This document shows, piece after piece, positions 52,228 through 61,519 of a DNA stretch of 64,000 nt. The notes under the pieces were generated by a model. The model was given only the letters and a program-made list of their open reading frames with translations, ran no database searches and was not told the origin of the DNA. Position 1 is the first letter of the stretch. Every line of letters begins with the position of its first letter. Made by a program: the position numbers and the translations under genes. Source of the DNA: W2P13-069 sp963590525 (lineage in GTDB: Bacteria; Actinomycetota; Coriobacteriia; Coriobacteriales; QAMH01); NCBI GenBank assembly GCA_963590525.1, contig CAVAPV010000004.1, positions 1 through 64,000 of the forward strand. Reading direction: 5' to 3'.

Positions 52228-53571
52228 CTAGAACTCAAGACCCTTGAGCTTGTCGAACATGACGTCTTTGCGCTGCAAGAACTGCCAGGGGTCAAAAATC
52301 TTGTCGAGGACCTCTTTGGTAAGCGGGCACTCGGGATCTGCCTCGAGGCGCTCGCGATATGTGGGGCCGTCGACTGCCTGCTGGATGTCTTCCCACACCT
52401 GCATGGCGTTGCGTTGAACGATGACGTAGGCGTCCTCGCGGGTCATGCCCGTGTCAACGAGAGCCAAAATGCACTTGGAGCTAAAGATGAGGCCCTTGGT
52501 GCGCCAGAGATTATGCTCGGCCTTGTTGGTATAGACGTTGAGGCCGTCGAGCATCCACTGCATCTTGCCAAACATGTAGTCAAGCGCCGTGAAGCTGTCT
52601 GCCAAGGCGACACGCTCTGCGCCGGAATGCGAGATATCGCGCTCGAACCACAGGGCGACGTTGTCAAATGCAACCTGTGCGTTGCCCTTGACCACGCGGG
52701 ACAAGCCGCAAACGCGCTCTGCGGTGATGGGATTGCGCTTGTGGGGCATGGCAGAGCTGCCCTTTTGACCCTTGGTAAAGGGCTCCTCGGCCTCGATGAC
52801 ATCGGATTGCTGCATCAGGCGAACCTGCAGCGCGATGCTCTCCAAAGTGGATGCCGTAACCGCGAGCGCGCTCATCATCTGAGCGTGGCGGTCGCGTGCG
52901 AGAACCTGCGTGGACAAGGGATCGGGGGTGAGACCGAGCTTCTCGCAAACGTACTGCTCGACATAGGGGTCGATATTGGAATACGTGCCCACAGCACCGG
53001 AGATAGCACCCGTCGCGGAGCACTCGCGTGCCTGCTCGATGCGCGTCTGTGCGCGTTTGAGGGCCCAAGCCCAAGAGCCAAACTTCATCCCCCAAGTCAT
53101 GGGTTCTGCATGGATGCCATGGGTGCGGCCCACGCAAAGCGCATCCTCGAACTCGAAGGCGCGGCGCTTGCAGGTCTCGCCGAGTTTCTTGATGTCTTCA
53201 AGGATGATATCTGCCGCCTGGATGATCTGGTAGCTCAGCGCGGTATCGCCCAAATCGGACGAGGTCATGCCGTAATGAACCCAACGGCTGGGTTTGGGCT
53301 GACCTTGCGGGACATCAGCATCGATGTACTTGGCCATGACCGTGGTAAAGGCGATGACGTCGTGATTGGTGACTTTTTCGACCTCATCGATTTCTGGGAC
53401 CGTGCAGTCTGCATACTTGCGGATCCATGCGGCCTCCTCTTTGGTGATGCCGCACTGGCCAAGCTCTGCCTGCGCCTCGCAAGCCAAGATCTCAACTTCT
53501 TTCCAGATATTGAACTTGTTTTCCATGGACCAGATGTGACCCATGTCGGGACGGGTGTAGCGACCGATCAT
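52228..53571 (-). CDS. purB: adenylosuccinate lyase
   Basis: This 447-residue enzyme makes AMP from adenylosuccinate and also acts at the SAICAR step of purine synthesis. The signature GSSAMPHKRNPI is intact, as are VGRTHGIHAEPMTWG and TSSDLGDTALSYQI with the catalytic His and Ser regions. ATG 53571 follows AAAGGAG; the longer frame to 53619 would add 16 residues without homology. The stop is 44 bp upstream of the TSCPD start. Confidence 0.96.
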   Translation of the reverse strand: MIGRYTRPDMGHIWSMENKFNIWKEVEILACEAQAELGQCGITKEEAAWIRKYADCTVPEIDEVEKVTNHDVIAFTTVMAKYIDADVPQGQPKPSRWVHYGMTSSDLGDTALSYQIIQAADIILEDIKKLGETCKRRAFEFEDALCVGRTHGIHAEPMTWGMKFGSWAWALKRAQTRIEQARECSATGAISGAVGTYSNIDPYVEQYVCEKLGLTPDPLSTQVLARDRHAQMMSALAVTASTLESIALQVRLMQQSDVIEAEEPFTKGQKGSSAMPHKRNPITAERVCGLSRVVKGNAQVAFDNVALWFERDISHSGAERVALADSFTALDYMFGKMQWMLDGLNVYTNKAEHNLWRTKGLIFSSKCILALVDTGMTREDAYVIVQRNAMQVWEDIQQAVDGPTYRERLEADPECPLTKEVLDKIFDPWQFLQRKDVMFDKLKGLEF

Positions 53572-53888
53572 CGACGCGCTCCTTTGCGTAGCGGACAGAC
53601 TTTTCTGATAAAGGGACATTTTAACGCGGCCGAACAGCGTCTTTTAGCGCAAGGCTTGCCACAAGACTAAAACGACACAATTGGACGGCAAGGGCAAAAC
53701 CTAGGGTTTAACACCCGACATCTGCCCTATAGGCGCATTCAGGTCCGAGGCAGGTACCGCAAACGGGTATCTTCTCGTTTGCATGCAAGACATACGCAGT
53801 GGTCGCGTATAAACCAAGAGACGACAGGCCATTTGACTCTCTTGACGTCAACGGTCCCGCTGCCAGGCGCTAGCGAGAAAGGATCTTC
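53572..53888. other. divergent spacer
   Basis: The 317 bp between purB and the rightward membrane reductase gene hold no supported gene. A 7-bp GCAAACG/CGTTTGC hairpin (around 53758-53781) and a 10-bp palindrome TTGACGTCAA (53843-53852) are visible. The second may be part of a promoter or operator for the reductase. Confidence 0.35.
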
Positions 53889-54788
53889 ATGATTCCCTAT
53901 GTTCCAGATGCAGTACCCGATATTCTTCAGGCGTTGGTCTTTGCCATCGCCTTTACCCTGGTGGCGGCAAAGCCACTGCGCAAACATCCCCTCCCCTTCT
54001 ATGCGGTTTTCATCGTCGCAGCGTTTTTCACCTTTATTGATTTGGGGCACGTCAACCAAGTCGCCTATACCGTCGACAACCTCTTGGCCAGCTGCTACAC
54101 CGGCGTGGCCTTCTATCTGCTGGTGATGTTTACCGGAGCTTTGCCCGTCAAATGGGGTTACACCAAGCTTCTATACTCCATACGAAGCGAGCTCTCTATC
54201 TTGGCGGGCTTTATCATCGTGGCTCATGTAGCCAAAGTCATCTTCTTTGTCCCGATGTCGTTTACGGGGTACTGGCCGCTGATCTGGCGCGATGCAGCAC
54301 CCATCATGTTTGCCGCAAGCACCATAGTGGGCCTGCCGCTGCTCGTGTGTTTTCTGGCGCCTTGGATCGCGTCTTTTCCCGCAGTGCGCAAGCGCATGGA
54401 ATACGATCAGTGGAAAAGCGTGCAGAAAATGGCCTACCCCTTTATGGCCTTGCTCGTCGTGCAGGGCTTCTTGCTGGCAGCGGGCCATGCATACTACGTG
54501 GGCTCTAGCGCAGATAACTACTATGCGTACGTTGCCACAGGCGCAACCTACTTGATCATCGGCGCGCTCTACGTTGGGTTCAAGTTTGTAAAGGTCTACA
54601 AAGAGAACAACAGGAAACAAGAAGCGCTCAAGCAGCACGATAAAGCACGGAACCAGACAGCTGGGCAACAAACACGACAGGACCCGCAAGCTACCGCGGC
54701 AGAAGAGGGTACGCAAGCCGCTGCAGCCACCGCGCAAACCGAAGAAGGCGCGCAGACCGCAGACTCCGGTACAGCGACAAGCCTCTAG
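53889..54788 (+). CDS. ferric-reductase-like membrane protein
   Basis: This 299-residue protein has about seven hydrophobic segments and the pattern of the ferric-reductase/MsrQ-like superfamily. A helix with SILAGFIIVAHVAKV carries one candidate heme-ligand His. A later YDQWKSVQKMAYPFMALL segment with GHAY follows, where the usual LH before the last heme ligand is changed to VQK. The C-terminal 60 residues are Ala/Gln/Thr-rich and low in complexity. It probably moves electrons across the membrane, but the partner is unknown. GAAAGGA precedes the ATG. Confidence 0.65.
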   Translation: MIPYVPDAVPDILQALVFAIAFTLVAAKPLRKHPLPFYAVFIVAAFFTFIDLGHVNQVAYTVDNLLASCYTGVAFYLLVMFTGALPVKWGYTKLLYSIRSELSILAGFIIVAHVAKVIFFVPMSFTGYWPLIWRDAAPIMFAASTIVGLPLLVCFLAPWIASFPAVRKRMEYDQWKSVQKMAYPFMALLVVQGFLLAAGHAYYVGSSADNYYAYVATGATYLIIGALYVGFKFVKVYKENNRKQEALKQHDKARNQTAGQQTRQDPQATAAEEGTQAAAATAQTEEGAQTADSGTATSL

Positions 54789-54841
54789 ACATAGCGGAGG
54801 AATAGCATTACGCCGTTCGCGCACCGCAAAGGCGCACAAAA

Positions 54842-54881
54842 AAGCAGGACGAACCATCAAGGCTCGCCCTGCTTGCTTTTT
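54842..54881. terminator. bidirectional intrinsic terminator
   Basis: AAGCAGG and CGA pair with TCG and CCTGCTT (54842-54874). The stem is followed by GCTTTTT on the plus strand and by TTTTT on the minus strand. It separates the convergent reductase and M28-like genes. Confidence 0.85.
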
Positions 54882-54916
54882 ACCAACAGCAGCCTTGCTT
54901 GGCACAATGCAAAAAA

Positions 54917-57900
54917 CTAGCTGTTCTCGACCATCTTCATGAGGACACCGGTCACGTACTCGAGTTTTTCCTCCTCGACGATACCCGTGTAATCCGTAGT
55001 CCAATGCCAACCGGTAGGAGCCACACCATCAAAGCCCATGATGGTCATCGCACGACATCCGGCTTCCATCGCAGGAGTGGCATCCGTATCACGCCAATCG
55101 AGGCGCTCGGCGCTCATCTCGACGCCGTCAAGCTCTTTGCTCGCCTTGCGCACGAGGCTTTGCAGACGACGATCGCTGCGGCGCGTCTTGTTAAGGCCCT
55201 CGTAATCGACAAAGCAGATATCGCCGGCACCGACACCCTCCAAGTTGATGATGAGGGCACCACGGAGGTCGCTTTTATGCAGCTCGAGGAAGTTGCGCAT
55301 ACCGCGGTTGCCCGCGCTTGATGCACCCAAGGCAACAAACCAGACCTCTTTGTCCAAGAGATCGGACTCGGTCATAGAGACAACGCTCTCGCGGATCTGA
55401 GCAGCGCGGGCACGGACAGCGGCATGGCTGTCTTGAGAGAGCTCCTCGTCAAAGTAGGCGCCGCCCTTCCAACCGTTGTCATCGTCATTCCAGCCGTCCT
55501 CAAAGCCGAGCTCCTCTTCTTTGTTCTTTTTGGAGCCAAACTTGCCAAACAAGCCGCCGACTTTATCCATAAAGCCATGCATGCGGCCTGCAGGAGCATC
55601 GATCTGAACGTTGACGTTAGGAGCAAAACCGTTGAAGGCGTCGAGATCACTATCGTCAAACTCACCTGCCGCCGGCTGGTTGAAATCGTTGGAGATAGAC
55701 GGGAAAGCACCCGTCAAGCTGGGGAAGGAACTCGTTGCCGCAGGATTGACGTTTGCTGGCGCATCCGCAACGGCAGGAAACTCTGTAGACAGCGACGGGT
55801 TGACCGCCGGGAAGGCACACGAAACGCTGGGATTGATAAGCGATGCGTTGGCTGCGGGGTCGCCCTTGGGAGCAAACGGATCAAAAGCCTGGGTTTGCTG
55901 CGGAGCCGCCTGAATGGTGTCTTGGTAAGTAGACGACACTGCTGCAGCCTGTCGCGACTGGGCGAGCATGTCTGCAGCATCCGCATGGCGACCTCCCACC
56001 TTGGTAGGTTCGAAATCGTCGCTCACACGGCGAGCCGTAGGCTTTGTGTTGCGCTTGGGCTGGGCAGCCTTTGCAGCTGCCTTGGCGGCTTTGGCCTCCT
56101 CACGGCGCGTCTGCAACGCCTTGAAACTACCGGTAAGCCCTGCGGCCAGGCCAACAGGCTGCTCATCAGCGGCCTCTTGAGCAGAAGCGCTGTCATCATC
56201 AGCGGCATCGTGGTCTTGCGACAAAAACGCATCGCCAGAATCGACAGCAGCATAGGTGGCAAAGGCATTGGCAGCATCGTCACCGATGACAGGGATGCGA
56301 CCGGTAAGGCCAAGACGACCTGTGCCGGTCTTGGCAGGCTCTGCATCGTCATCATGAGCAGCAGTCATAGAATCTGGGTCGATGTCGTCAACGCTGGCAT
56401 CGGCAAGCTCGCCCTTGAAGGCAGCGATGGAGATGACGTTGTCAAAAGCAGGCTCGGCAGAAGCGACGGGGGCATCTGAAGGCTGCTCGTCTGCTAGCGC
56501 ATCATCGGTTTGGGCGGAATCGGCGGCGATGTCTTCTTGAACATCACAAGAAGCAGGCTCATCGTTGGCGGCAGCTTGGGCGGATTGAGTTGCAGACGGA
56601 ACATCCTGCGGGTCAACGCCCAGATCGACCAAGATATCGTCGACAGAGCGGTTTTGGATGGCCTCGATCATGGCCTTGCCCTCGTCGGGATCCTGGACAG
56701 GCTGAGCAGCCGCCTGGCGCTTGGCTTGCAACGCACGAGCCTGCTCGCGAGTCGCGGGCATGTTGGCGTACTGCGAGCGCACGCCCTCCTGAGCGGCCTC
56801 GCCTTCTTGTTCTGCTGTATCAGCCTCGGATGCAGCGGCCTTGGCCTTGGCAGCGGTGTACCAAGAGGGCAGCGCAGAGGCTGTGGCTTTGGCCTGCGGC
56901 TTTGCGACAGACGCAGCAGGAACAACGGGTGTGGCGGCATCGGCGGCAGCTACGGCAGCCTGAGCTGCGGCATCAACGGCAGCGGCAGCGGGTGCAGCCT
57001 CGGCCTCGGCAGCCTGCTCTGTCGCAGGAGCGCAGGCAACAACAGCCGCACTGTCGGCATCCGCGGCTACGTCAGCGCCATCGACCTCGTCGGCTTGCAC
57101 GACACCCATTGCAGGGAAGGCAACCGTCTCTCCGGCAGCAGCATTTGCAGCGGCATCTGCAAAGACATCGTCTTCGTAGACGATCTGGGCGCCCTCGGGT
57201 ATGACATCGGCACCTTGGGCTTCTTCAAGGCCGTGGATAACCGGCTCGGCAGACTCTGCATCAAAAGTGCCGGCAGATTGCTCGGGCAAGAAAGTCTCAA
57301 CGGGAATCTCGTTGCCATCCTCGTCATAGAGAGGTTCTTCTTGAACGCCCTTGGCATAGCGCTCGCGCTCGGCCGGGTCCATAAGGCGACGGGCAAGACC
57401 CAAGAGCACAGCAAGCGAAGACGCATTGTCGTTTGCGCCGCTCACGTAAGGCATAAAGCGGTTGACGACGATGCAGACAGTGCAGACAAACAAGAATGCG
57501 CTGATCACCAAGCTGGCGATCCACAGGCCAAAATCGACCGTATCGGGCCAGGGAAGCGGCAGCATGCGCACCACAAAGAGCGCGGCCATGGCGATCATGC
57601 AGTAGTAGATGCCCTTCTTGAGAACGGGCATGATGTTGACCAGAGCGGGCATGGCCTCGGGCTGCGCGCGCACGGTATCCACATGCGCGACGACGATGAT
57701 CTTGCGACGGCGACGCTCGCGCGCTACAGAGCTGGGCACATAGCGAGCAACAACGTTTTGGGAGACGCCGCGGGTGAGCGCCTTGGACAAGATGGGGTGG
57801 CCGAGCCTCTCGGTAAAGTAAAAGACCATCGAAGCCACAACCAAAAGCAGGCCAAGAGCGTAAAACGTGGTGGACAAACCCGGCACGAACTTTCCAAATC

Positions 57901-58117
57901 CTGAGAGAACGGTGCCGCAGATAACCAAAAGAAAGCTCAGTGCATACGGCCAGCGCACGCCCGTGGGCGTGGCAAACTCGTCGATGCCAACCTCGAGGCC
58001 CGCCTCTTGCAGGTTCTTCGCAACGTAAAGGGAGGCTTGGTTTTCTTCCTCTGTACTAACAGGGCGAGGACCGATGTCATCGGCCAGCGCCTGAACATGT
58101 TCCATGAGTTCGGCCAT
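54917..58117 (-). CDS. membrane M28-like peptidase with altered active site
   Basis: This 1066-residue protein is an M28-type zinc peptidase split by a huge insert. The N-terminal half has four hydrophobic segments (around 57-75, 85-101, 168-185, 195-219), VVAHVDT (H145, D147) and SGANDNASS (D230). Residues about 250-900 are acidic, Ala-rich and unstructured, with SFPS-type short repeats. The C-terminal half has INLEGVG (E960, in place of Asp) and WHWTTDYTG (H1038). Where M28 enzymes have the catalytic Glu-Glu, it reads GASSAG (S933-S934). It may be inactive or use another mechanism. Confidence 0.75.
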   Translation of the reverse strand: MAELMEHVQALADDIGPRPVSTEEENQASLYVAKNLQEAGLEVGIDEFATPTGVRWPYALSFLLVICGTVLSGFGKFVPGLSTTFYALGLLLVVASMVFYFTERLGHPILSKALTRGVSQNVVARYVPSSVARERRRRKIIVVAHVDTVRAQPEAMPALVNIMPVLKKGIYYCMIAMAALFVVRMLPLPWPDTVDFGLWIASLVISAFLFVCTVCIVVNRFMPYVSGANDNASSLAVLLGLARRLMDPAERERYAKGVQEEPLYDEDGNEIPVETFLPEQSAGTFDAESAEPVIHGLEEAQGADVIPEGAQIVYEDDVFADAAANAAAGETVAFPAMGVVQADEVDGADVAADADSAAVVACAPATEQAAEAEAAPAAAAVDAAAQAAVAAADAATPVVPAASVAKPQAKATASALPSWYTAAKAKAAASEADTAEQEGEAAQEGVRSQYANMPATREQARALQAKRQAAAQPVQDPDEGKAMIEAIQNRSVDDILVDLGVDPQDVPSATQSAQAAANDEPASCDVQEDIAADSAQTDDALADEQPSDAPVASAEPAFDNVISIAAFKGELADASVDDIDPDSMTAAHDDDAEPAKTGTGRLGLTGRIPVIGDDAANAFATYAAVDSGDAFLSQDHDAADDDSASAQEAADEQPVGLAAGLTGSFKALQTRREEAKAAKAAAKAAQPKRNTKPTARRVSDDFEPTKVGGRHADAADMLAQSRQAAAVSSTYQDTIQAAPQQTQAFDPFAPKGDPAANASLINPSVSCAFPAVNPSLSTEFPAVADAPANVNPAATSSFPSLTGAFPSISNDFNQPAAGEFDDSDLDAFNGFAPNVNVQIDAPAGRMHGFMDKVGGLFGKFGSKKNKEEELGFEDGWNDDDNGWKGGAYFDEELSQDSHAAVRARAAQIRESVVSMTESDLLDKEVWFVALGASSAGNRGMRNFLELHKSDLRGALIINLEGVGAGDICFVDYEGLNKTRRSDRRLQSLVRKASKELDGVEMSAERLDWRDTDATPAMEAGCRAMTIMGFDGVAPTGWHWTTDYTGIVEEEKLEYVTGVLMKMVENS

Positions 58118-58311
58118 AGAAAAGGCCCCTCCTCTGGGAATAGGGTATAAATCAGCTCATTTTATCGTGGATGCTTTGATTGCGCCAATTTAGCAGGTCA
58201 ACAAGCAGGTATCGGCATCACAACGCTCATAGCAAAACAGCGTCCTCTGATTCACCGGAGTGATTTGCGCTTGCATTGGGAATACAAGCGCATCGCAGAT
58301 TTGAGCTGTCT

Positions 58312-59091
58312 TTAATAGAGTGTGTAGCGACCTTGGTCGCGCACCAGCGTAACGGGCACGCCAAAGAGATCGCGCAGGTTTTGCGTGGTGAGCAGCTCCT
58401 CTTTTGGAGCATCGGCCACGATGTGGGCGTCCTTGAGAAAAACGACGCGATCGAACTCGGGCATGATATCGGCTACATCGTGAGTGACCATGAGCAGCGT
58501 GTGACCGTTGTTTGCCAGCGCGCTAAAGGTTTGGCGCAGGTTCCAGATAGCCTCTGGGTCAAGGCCGATGCACGGCTCGTCAAACACGAGCACGTCGGGG
58601 GCGTTGATAAGCGCGCGCGCAACCAGGGCACGGCGGGCCTGACCGGTAGAAAGCGTGCTTAACGTACGGTCCGCCAAATGTTCGATTCCAACCTCGCGCA
58701 AGGCAGCACGGGCGCCTTCTATCTGCTCGGGCGTAGGCGTGATGTGATACGGGACACCGATAGTGCCAAAGTAGCCCCCTAGCGCAACCTCGAGTACACG
58801 CCTGTTGCCGGTGAACTGATCGGCGAAGCTTGTGGAGACAACGCCCACGGTCTGCTGGATGAGCCTTAGCTCGGCGCGGGGGTTGCCGCGAAACAGCACA
58901 GGCGGCTCCTCACGCCACAGAGGCATCATCTCTCGCGTGAGCAACTTGACGAGCGTGGATTTTCCCGAGCCGTTGGGACCCAAGACGACAACGCGCTCAC
59001 CTTCTTGTATGACAAAGTCATCGACGTCCAAAATGATGTTGCCATCGCGTCTGACCTGCGCATTATGAAGCCTGAGCAGCTCTTGTGTCAT
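58312..59091 (-). CDS. ABC transporter ATP-binding protein (ModF/PhrA-like)
   Basis: This 259-residue ATPase has Walker A GPNGSGKST, the Q-loop LIQQTVG, a variant signature STLSTGQARR, Walker B VLVFDEP and the switch MVTHDV. It resembles the single-domain group with the signature LSTGQ that includes ModF halves and YlmA. No permease is next to it, so it may act with a distant transporter or in translation-like roles. AAAGATA precedes the ATG, a weak ribosome site. The hairpin-rich spacer lies upstream. Confidence 0.8.
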   Translation of the reverse strand: MTQELLRLHNAQVRRDGNIILDVDDFVIQEGERVVVLGPNGSGKSTLVKLLTREMMPLWREEPPVLFRGNPRAELRLIQQTVGVVSTSFADQFTGNRRVLEVALGGYFGTIGVPYHITPTPEQIEGARAALREVGIEHLADRTLSTLSTGQARRALVARALINAPDVLVFDEPCIGLDPEAIWNLRQTFSALANNGHTLLMVTHDVADIMPEFDRVVFLKDAHIVADAPKEELLTTQNLRDLFGVPVTLVRDQGRYTLY

Positions 59092-59159
59092 TATCTTTCT
59101 CCTTGCAAATCGGGGCCGGTTGCCCGGCCCCTAGCGTTACTGTCTTCTATTGATTCACG

Positions 59160-59341
59160 TCCTGCCGAGCCAACGCGCACTTGGTTACGCGCTGCTGTGC
59201 TCGAGCACCTGCGCCCTACGTTCCCCTCGAGTGCTATGGGGGAGTAGAGTGCGTGCGATGGGGCCGAAAGCACGACCGACGCGTACTTAGTTACGCGAGG
59301 TCGTGCATGAGGGCCCAGCGTGCGTGCTCTACTTCCCCATA
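59160..59341. repeat. hairpin-rich spacer between typA and ABC gene
   Basis: Several inverted repeats overlap. CGCGCACTTGGTTACGCG (59175-59192) and CGCGTACTTAGTTACGCG (59280-59297) are related hairpin heads. GCACGACC pairs with GGTCGTGC around the second, and an outer ATGGGGGAGTAGAG (59236-59249) is matched in inverse by the typA end at 59328-59341 with a mismatch. It may serve as a terminator for typA or be remnants of a repeated palindromic element. Confidence 0.55.
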
Positions 59342-61152
59342 GCGCGGGCACGCTCTTTCTTGCGGCCAATCTTATCGAGCGTGCGCTTGCGCAAACGGAT
59401 GGATTTGGGCGTGATCTCGACGAGCTCGTCGTCTTGGATGTACTCGAGGGCTTCTTCGAGGGTGAAGACAACGGGCGGGGTGAGCAGGATGGCTTTATCT
59501 GCCGTAGAGGAGCGCTGGTTGCCGAGCTGCTTGGTCTTGGAGACGTTGACGTCCATATCGCCTTCTTTGGCGCACTCGCCAACGATCATGCCCTCGTAGC
59601 ACTCGTCGCCGGGAGCGACGAACATGGTGCCGCGCTGCTGCAGCGTGTCGAGCGCGTAGGCGACGGCTTTATCGGTTGCCATGGCAACCATGACGCCGTT
59701 CTTGCGGCCGGTGACTTGGCCGGAGACGGGGCCGTACTCTGCAAAGCGGTGGCTGAAGATGGCCTCGCCGTGAGAGACGTTGAGGACCTTGGTGCGCAGG
59801 CCCATGACGCCGCGCGTGGGAATCTTGAAGCGCAGCGTAGTACGGTCGCCAAAGGTGGTCATGTCCACCATGGTGCCGCCGTTGAAGCCAAAGACCTCGA
59901 TGACCTTGCCGGCGTACTCGCTGGGGGTCTCGACGGCTGCGTCCTCAATGGGCTCCATCTTGGTGCCGTTGATGTTCTTGAAAAGGACCTTGGGGGTGCC
60001 CACTTGGAACTCGAAGCCCTCACGACGCATGGTCTCCATCAAGACGGAAAGGTGCAGGATGCCGCGGCCGGCAACTTCCACACCGGACTTGTCCTCAAGC
60101 TCCTTGATGCGCATGGAGATGTTGGACTCGCCCTCTTTGAGCAGGCGCTCTTTGAGCTGGCGAGCACCGACGATATCGCCCTCGCGGCCAACAAGCGGAG
60201 AGGAGGACGCCTCGAAGACGACGGACAGCGTAGGCTCCTCGACCTCGATGGGCTCCATCTCGACCGGGTTTTCGATATCGGTCACGACGTCTCCGATGTC
60301 TGCATCGTCAACACCGGTGACGGCGATGATGTCGCCGGCAAAGGCCTCGGTTGCCTCCTGGCGGCCCAAAGCCTCAAAGGTGTAGAGCTGCTTGATGGTG
60401 GTCTCGTAGCGGTCTTGACCGTTGTTCTTGATGACGAGGACCTTGTCACCCGTGGCGATCTTGCCGCTGTAGAGGCGACCGGTGCCGATGCGGCCCACGT
60501 ACTCGCTGTGATCGACCGTGCAGATCTGCATGGCAACGGGACCCTCGGGATCGACATCGGGGGCGGGGATGTTCTCCAAGATGGCGTCGAGCAAAGGCAG
60601 CATGTCCATGTTGTCGTCGTCGACCTCGGTGCGTGCGTAGCCGTTGACAGCAGATGCGTAGATCACAGGGAAGTCAAGCTGCTCGTCGGTAGCGCCCAGA
60701 TCCATCATCAGCTCGAAGACCTCGTCTACGACCTCGTCGGGGCGGGCGCCGGGACGGTCGATCTTGTTGACGACGACCATGGGGCTCAATCCGCAGGCCA
60801 GCGCATGCTTGAGAACAAAACGGGTCTGGGGCATGGCGCCCTCAAAGGCGTCGACCAAAAGCAAAGCGCCGTCTGCCATCTTCAAAACGCGCTCGACCTC
60901 GCCGCCAAAATCGGCATGGCCCGGAGTGTCGATGACGTTGATCTTGACGTCCTTGTAGCGGATGGAGATGTTCTTGGAGAGAATCGTGATGCCGCGCTCG
61001 CGCTCTTGATCGTTGGAATCGAGCACACGCTCTTCTACCTGCTGGTTCTCACGAAACACGCCAGCCTGCTTGAGCAGCTGGTCGACCATGGTCGTCTTGC
61101 CGTGGTCAACGTGCGCGATGATTGCGATGTTGCGAATATTCTCCTGAATCAT
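59329..61152 (-). CDS. typA: GTP-binding protein TypA/BipA
   Basis: This 607-residue translational GTPase assists ribosome assembly and stress adaptation. The G motifs are intact: AHVDHGKTT (G1), RERGITI (G2 region), DTPGHADFGGEV (G3) and VVNKIDRPGA (G4). EF-G-like domains III/V and the TypA-specific C-terminal domain (EALEYIQDDELVEITPKSIRLRK) follow. ATG 61152 follows AAGGACAAAGGG; an upstream ATG at 61191 would add 13 unrelated residues. It is a single-gene unit. Confidence 0.96.
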   Translation of the reverse strand: MIQENIRNIAIIAHVDHGKTTMVDQLLKQAGVFRENQQVEERVLDSNDQERERGITILSKNISIRYKDVKINVIDTPGHADFGGEVERVLKMADGALLLVDAFEGAMPQTRFVLKHALACGLSPMVVVNKIDRPGARPDEVVDEVFELMMDLGATDEQLDFPVIYASAVNGYARTEVDDDNMDMLPLLDAILENIPAPDVDPEGPVAMQICTVDHSEYVGRIGTGRLYSGKIATGDKVLVIKNNGQDRYETTIKQLYTFEALGRQEATEAFAGDIIAVTGVDDADIGDVVTDIENPVEMEPIEVEEPTLSVVFEASSSPLVGREGDIVGARQLKERLLKEGESNISMRIKELEDKSGVEVAGRGILHLSVLMETMRREGFEFQVGTPKVLFKNINGTKMEPIEDAAVETPSEYAGKVIEVFGFNGGTMVDMTTFGDRTTLRFKIPTRGVMGLRTKVLNVSHGEAIFSHRFAEYGPVSGQVTGRKNGVMVAMATDKAVAYALDTLQQRGTMFVAPGDECYEGMIVGECAKEGDMDVNVSKTKQLGNQRSSTADKAILLTPPVVFTLEEALEYIQDDELVEITPKSIRLRKRTLDKIGRKKERARAMGK

Positions 61153-61458
61153 TCCCTTTGTCCTTAACCGTTGATAATCATGTCTATACATTTGGCCGCG
61201 CTGGTTTTGCGATTATGCGCAACGACAGTGCGCAGGCGTCTCAGTCGAAACATCTAGCAGCAACCACAACCGGTTTGCGGCTAGACCTTTCGACTTTGCC
61301 CGCTTGCTCTTAGCGTTTGGCATGCTGTTGCAAAATCCCGTGCGACCTAGCAAAGTCCTCGTGAAAAGACAAGCGTTAAGGATACCACGCGCAGACAAAC
61401 TGTGCCGCATGCGCCAGAAACTCCCAGTAAGCGGGCGATAAAATGCAGCCGTTTTTGC
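61153..61458. other. divergent spacer typA/pafBC
   Basis: This stretch upstream of both typA and the pafBC-like gene contains no supported gene. The pafBC promoter with its palindrome is at the right end (61459-61487). Confidence 0.35.
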
Positions 61459-61487
61459 TTGCATTTAGAACAAATGTTCTGTATTAT
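61459..61487 (+). promoter_or_regulatory. promoter with palindromic operator in spacer
   Basis: TTGCAT (61459-61464) and TATTAT (61482-61487) are spaced by exactly 17 bases. Within the spacer the perfect palindrome AGAACAAATGTTCT (61467-61480) contains GAAC-N4-GTTC, the core of LexA boxes in Gram-positive and actinobacterial species. Binding there would block RNA polymerase, so the WYL regulator gene is probably LexA- or self-controlled. Confidence 0.7.
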
Positions 61488-61519
61488 CTTGGCTCCGCCT
61501 TTAGCAATTTGGAGCACAG

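Noticed and set aside
52414..53670. 418-residue open frame antisense to purB
   Set aside because: Shadow of a complete purB gene.
56510..57904. 464-residue Gly/Ser/Arg-rich frame opposite the M28-like gene
   Set aside because: It is the reverse reading of the low-complexity insert; no signal peptide or start signal.
59320..61167. 615-residue plus-strand open frame over typA
   Set aside because: Antisense shadow of typA; no ribosome site and no homology.
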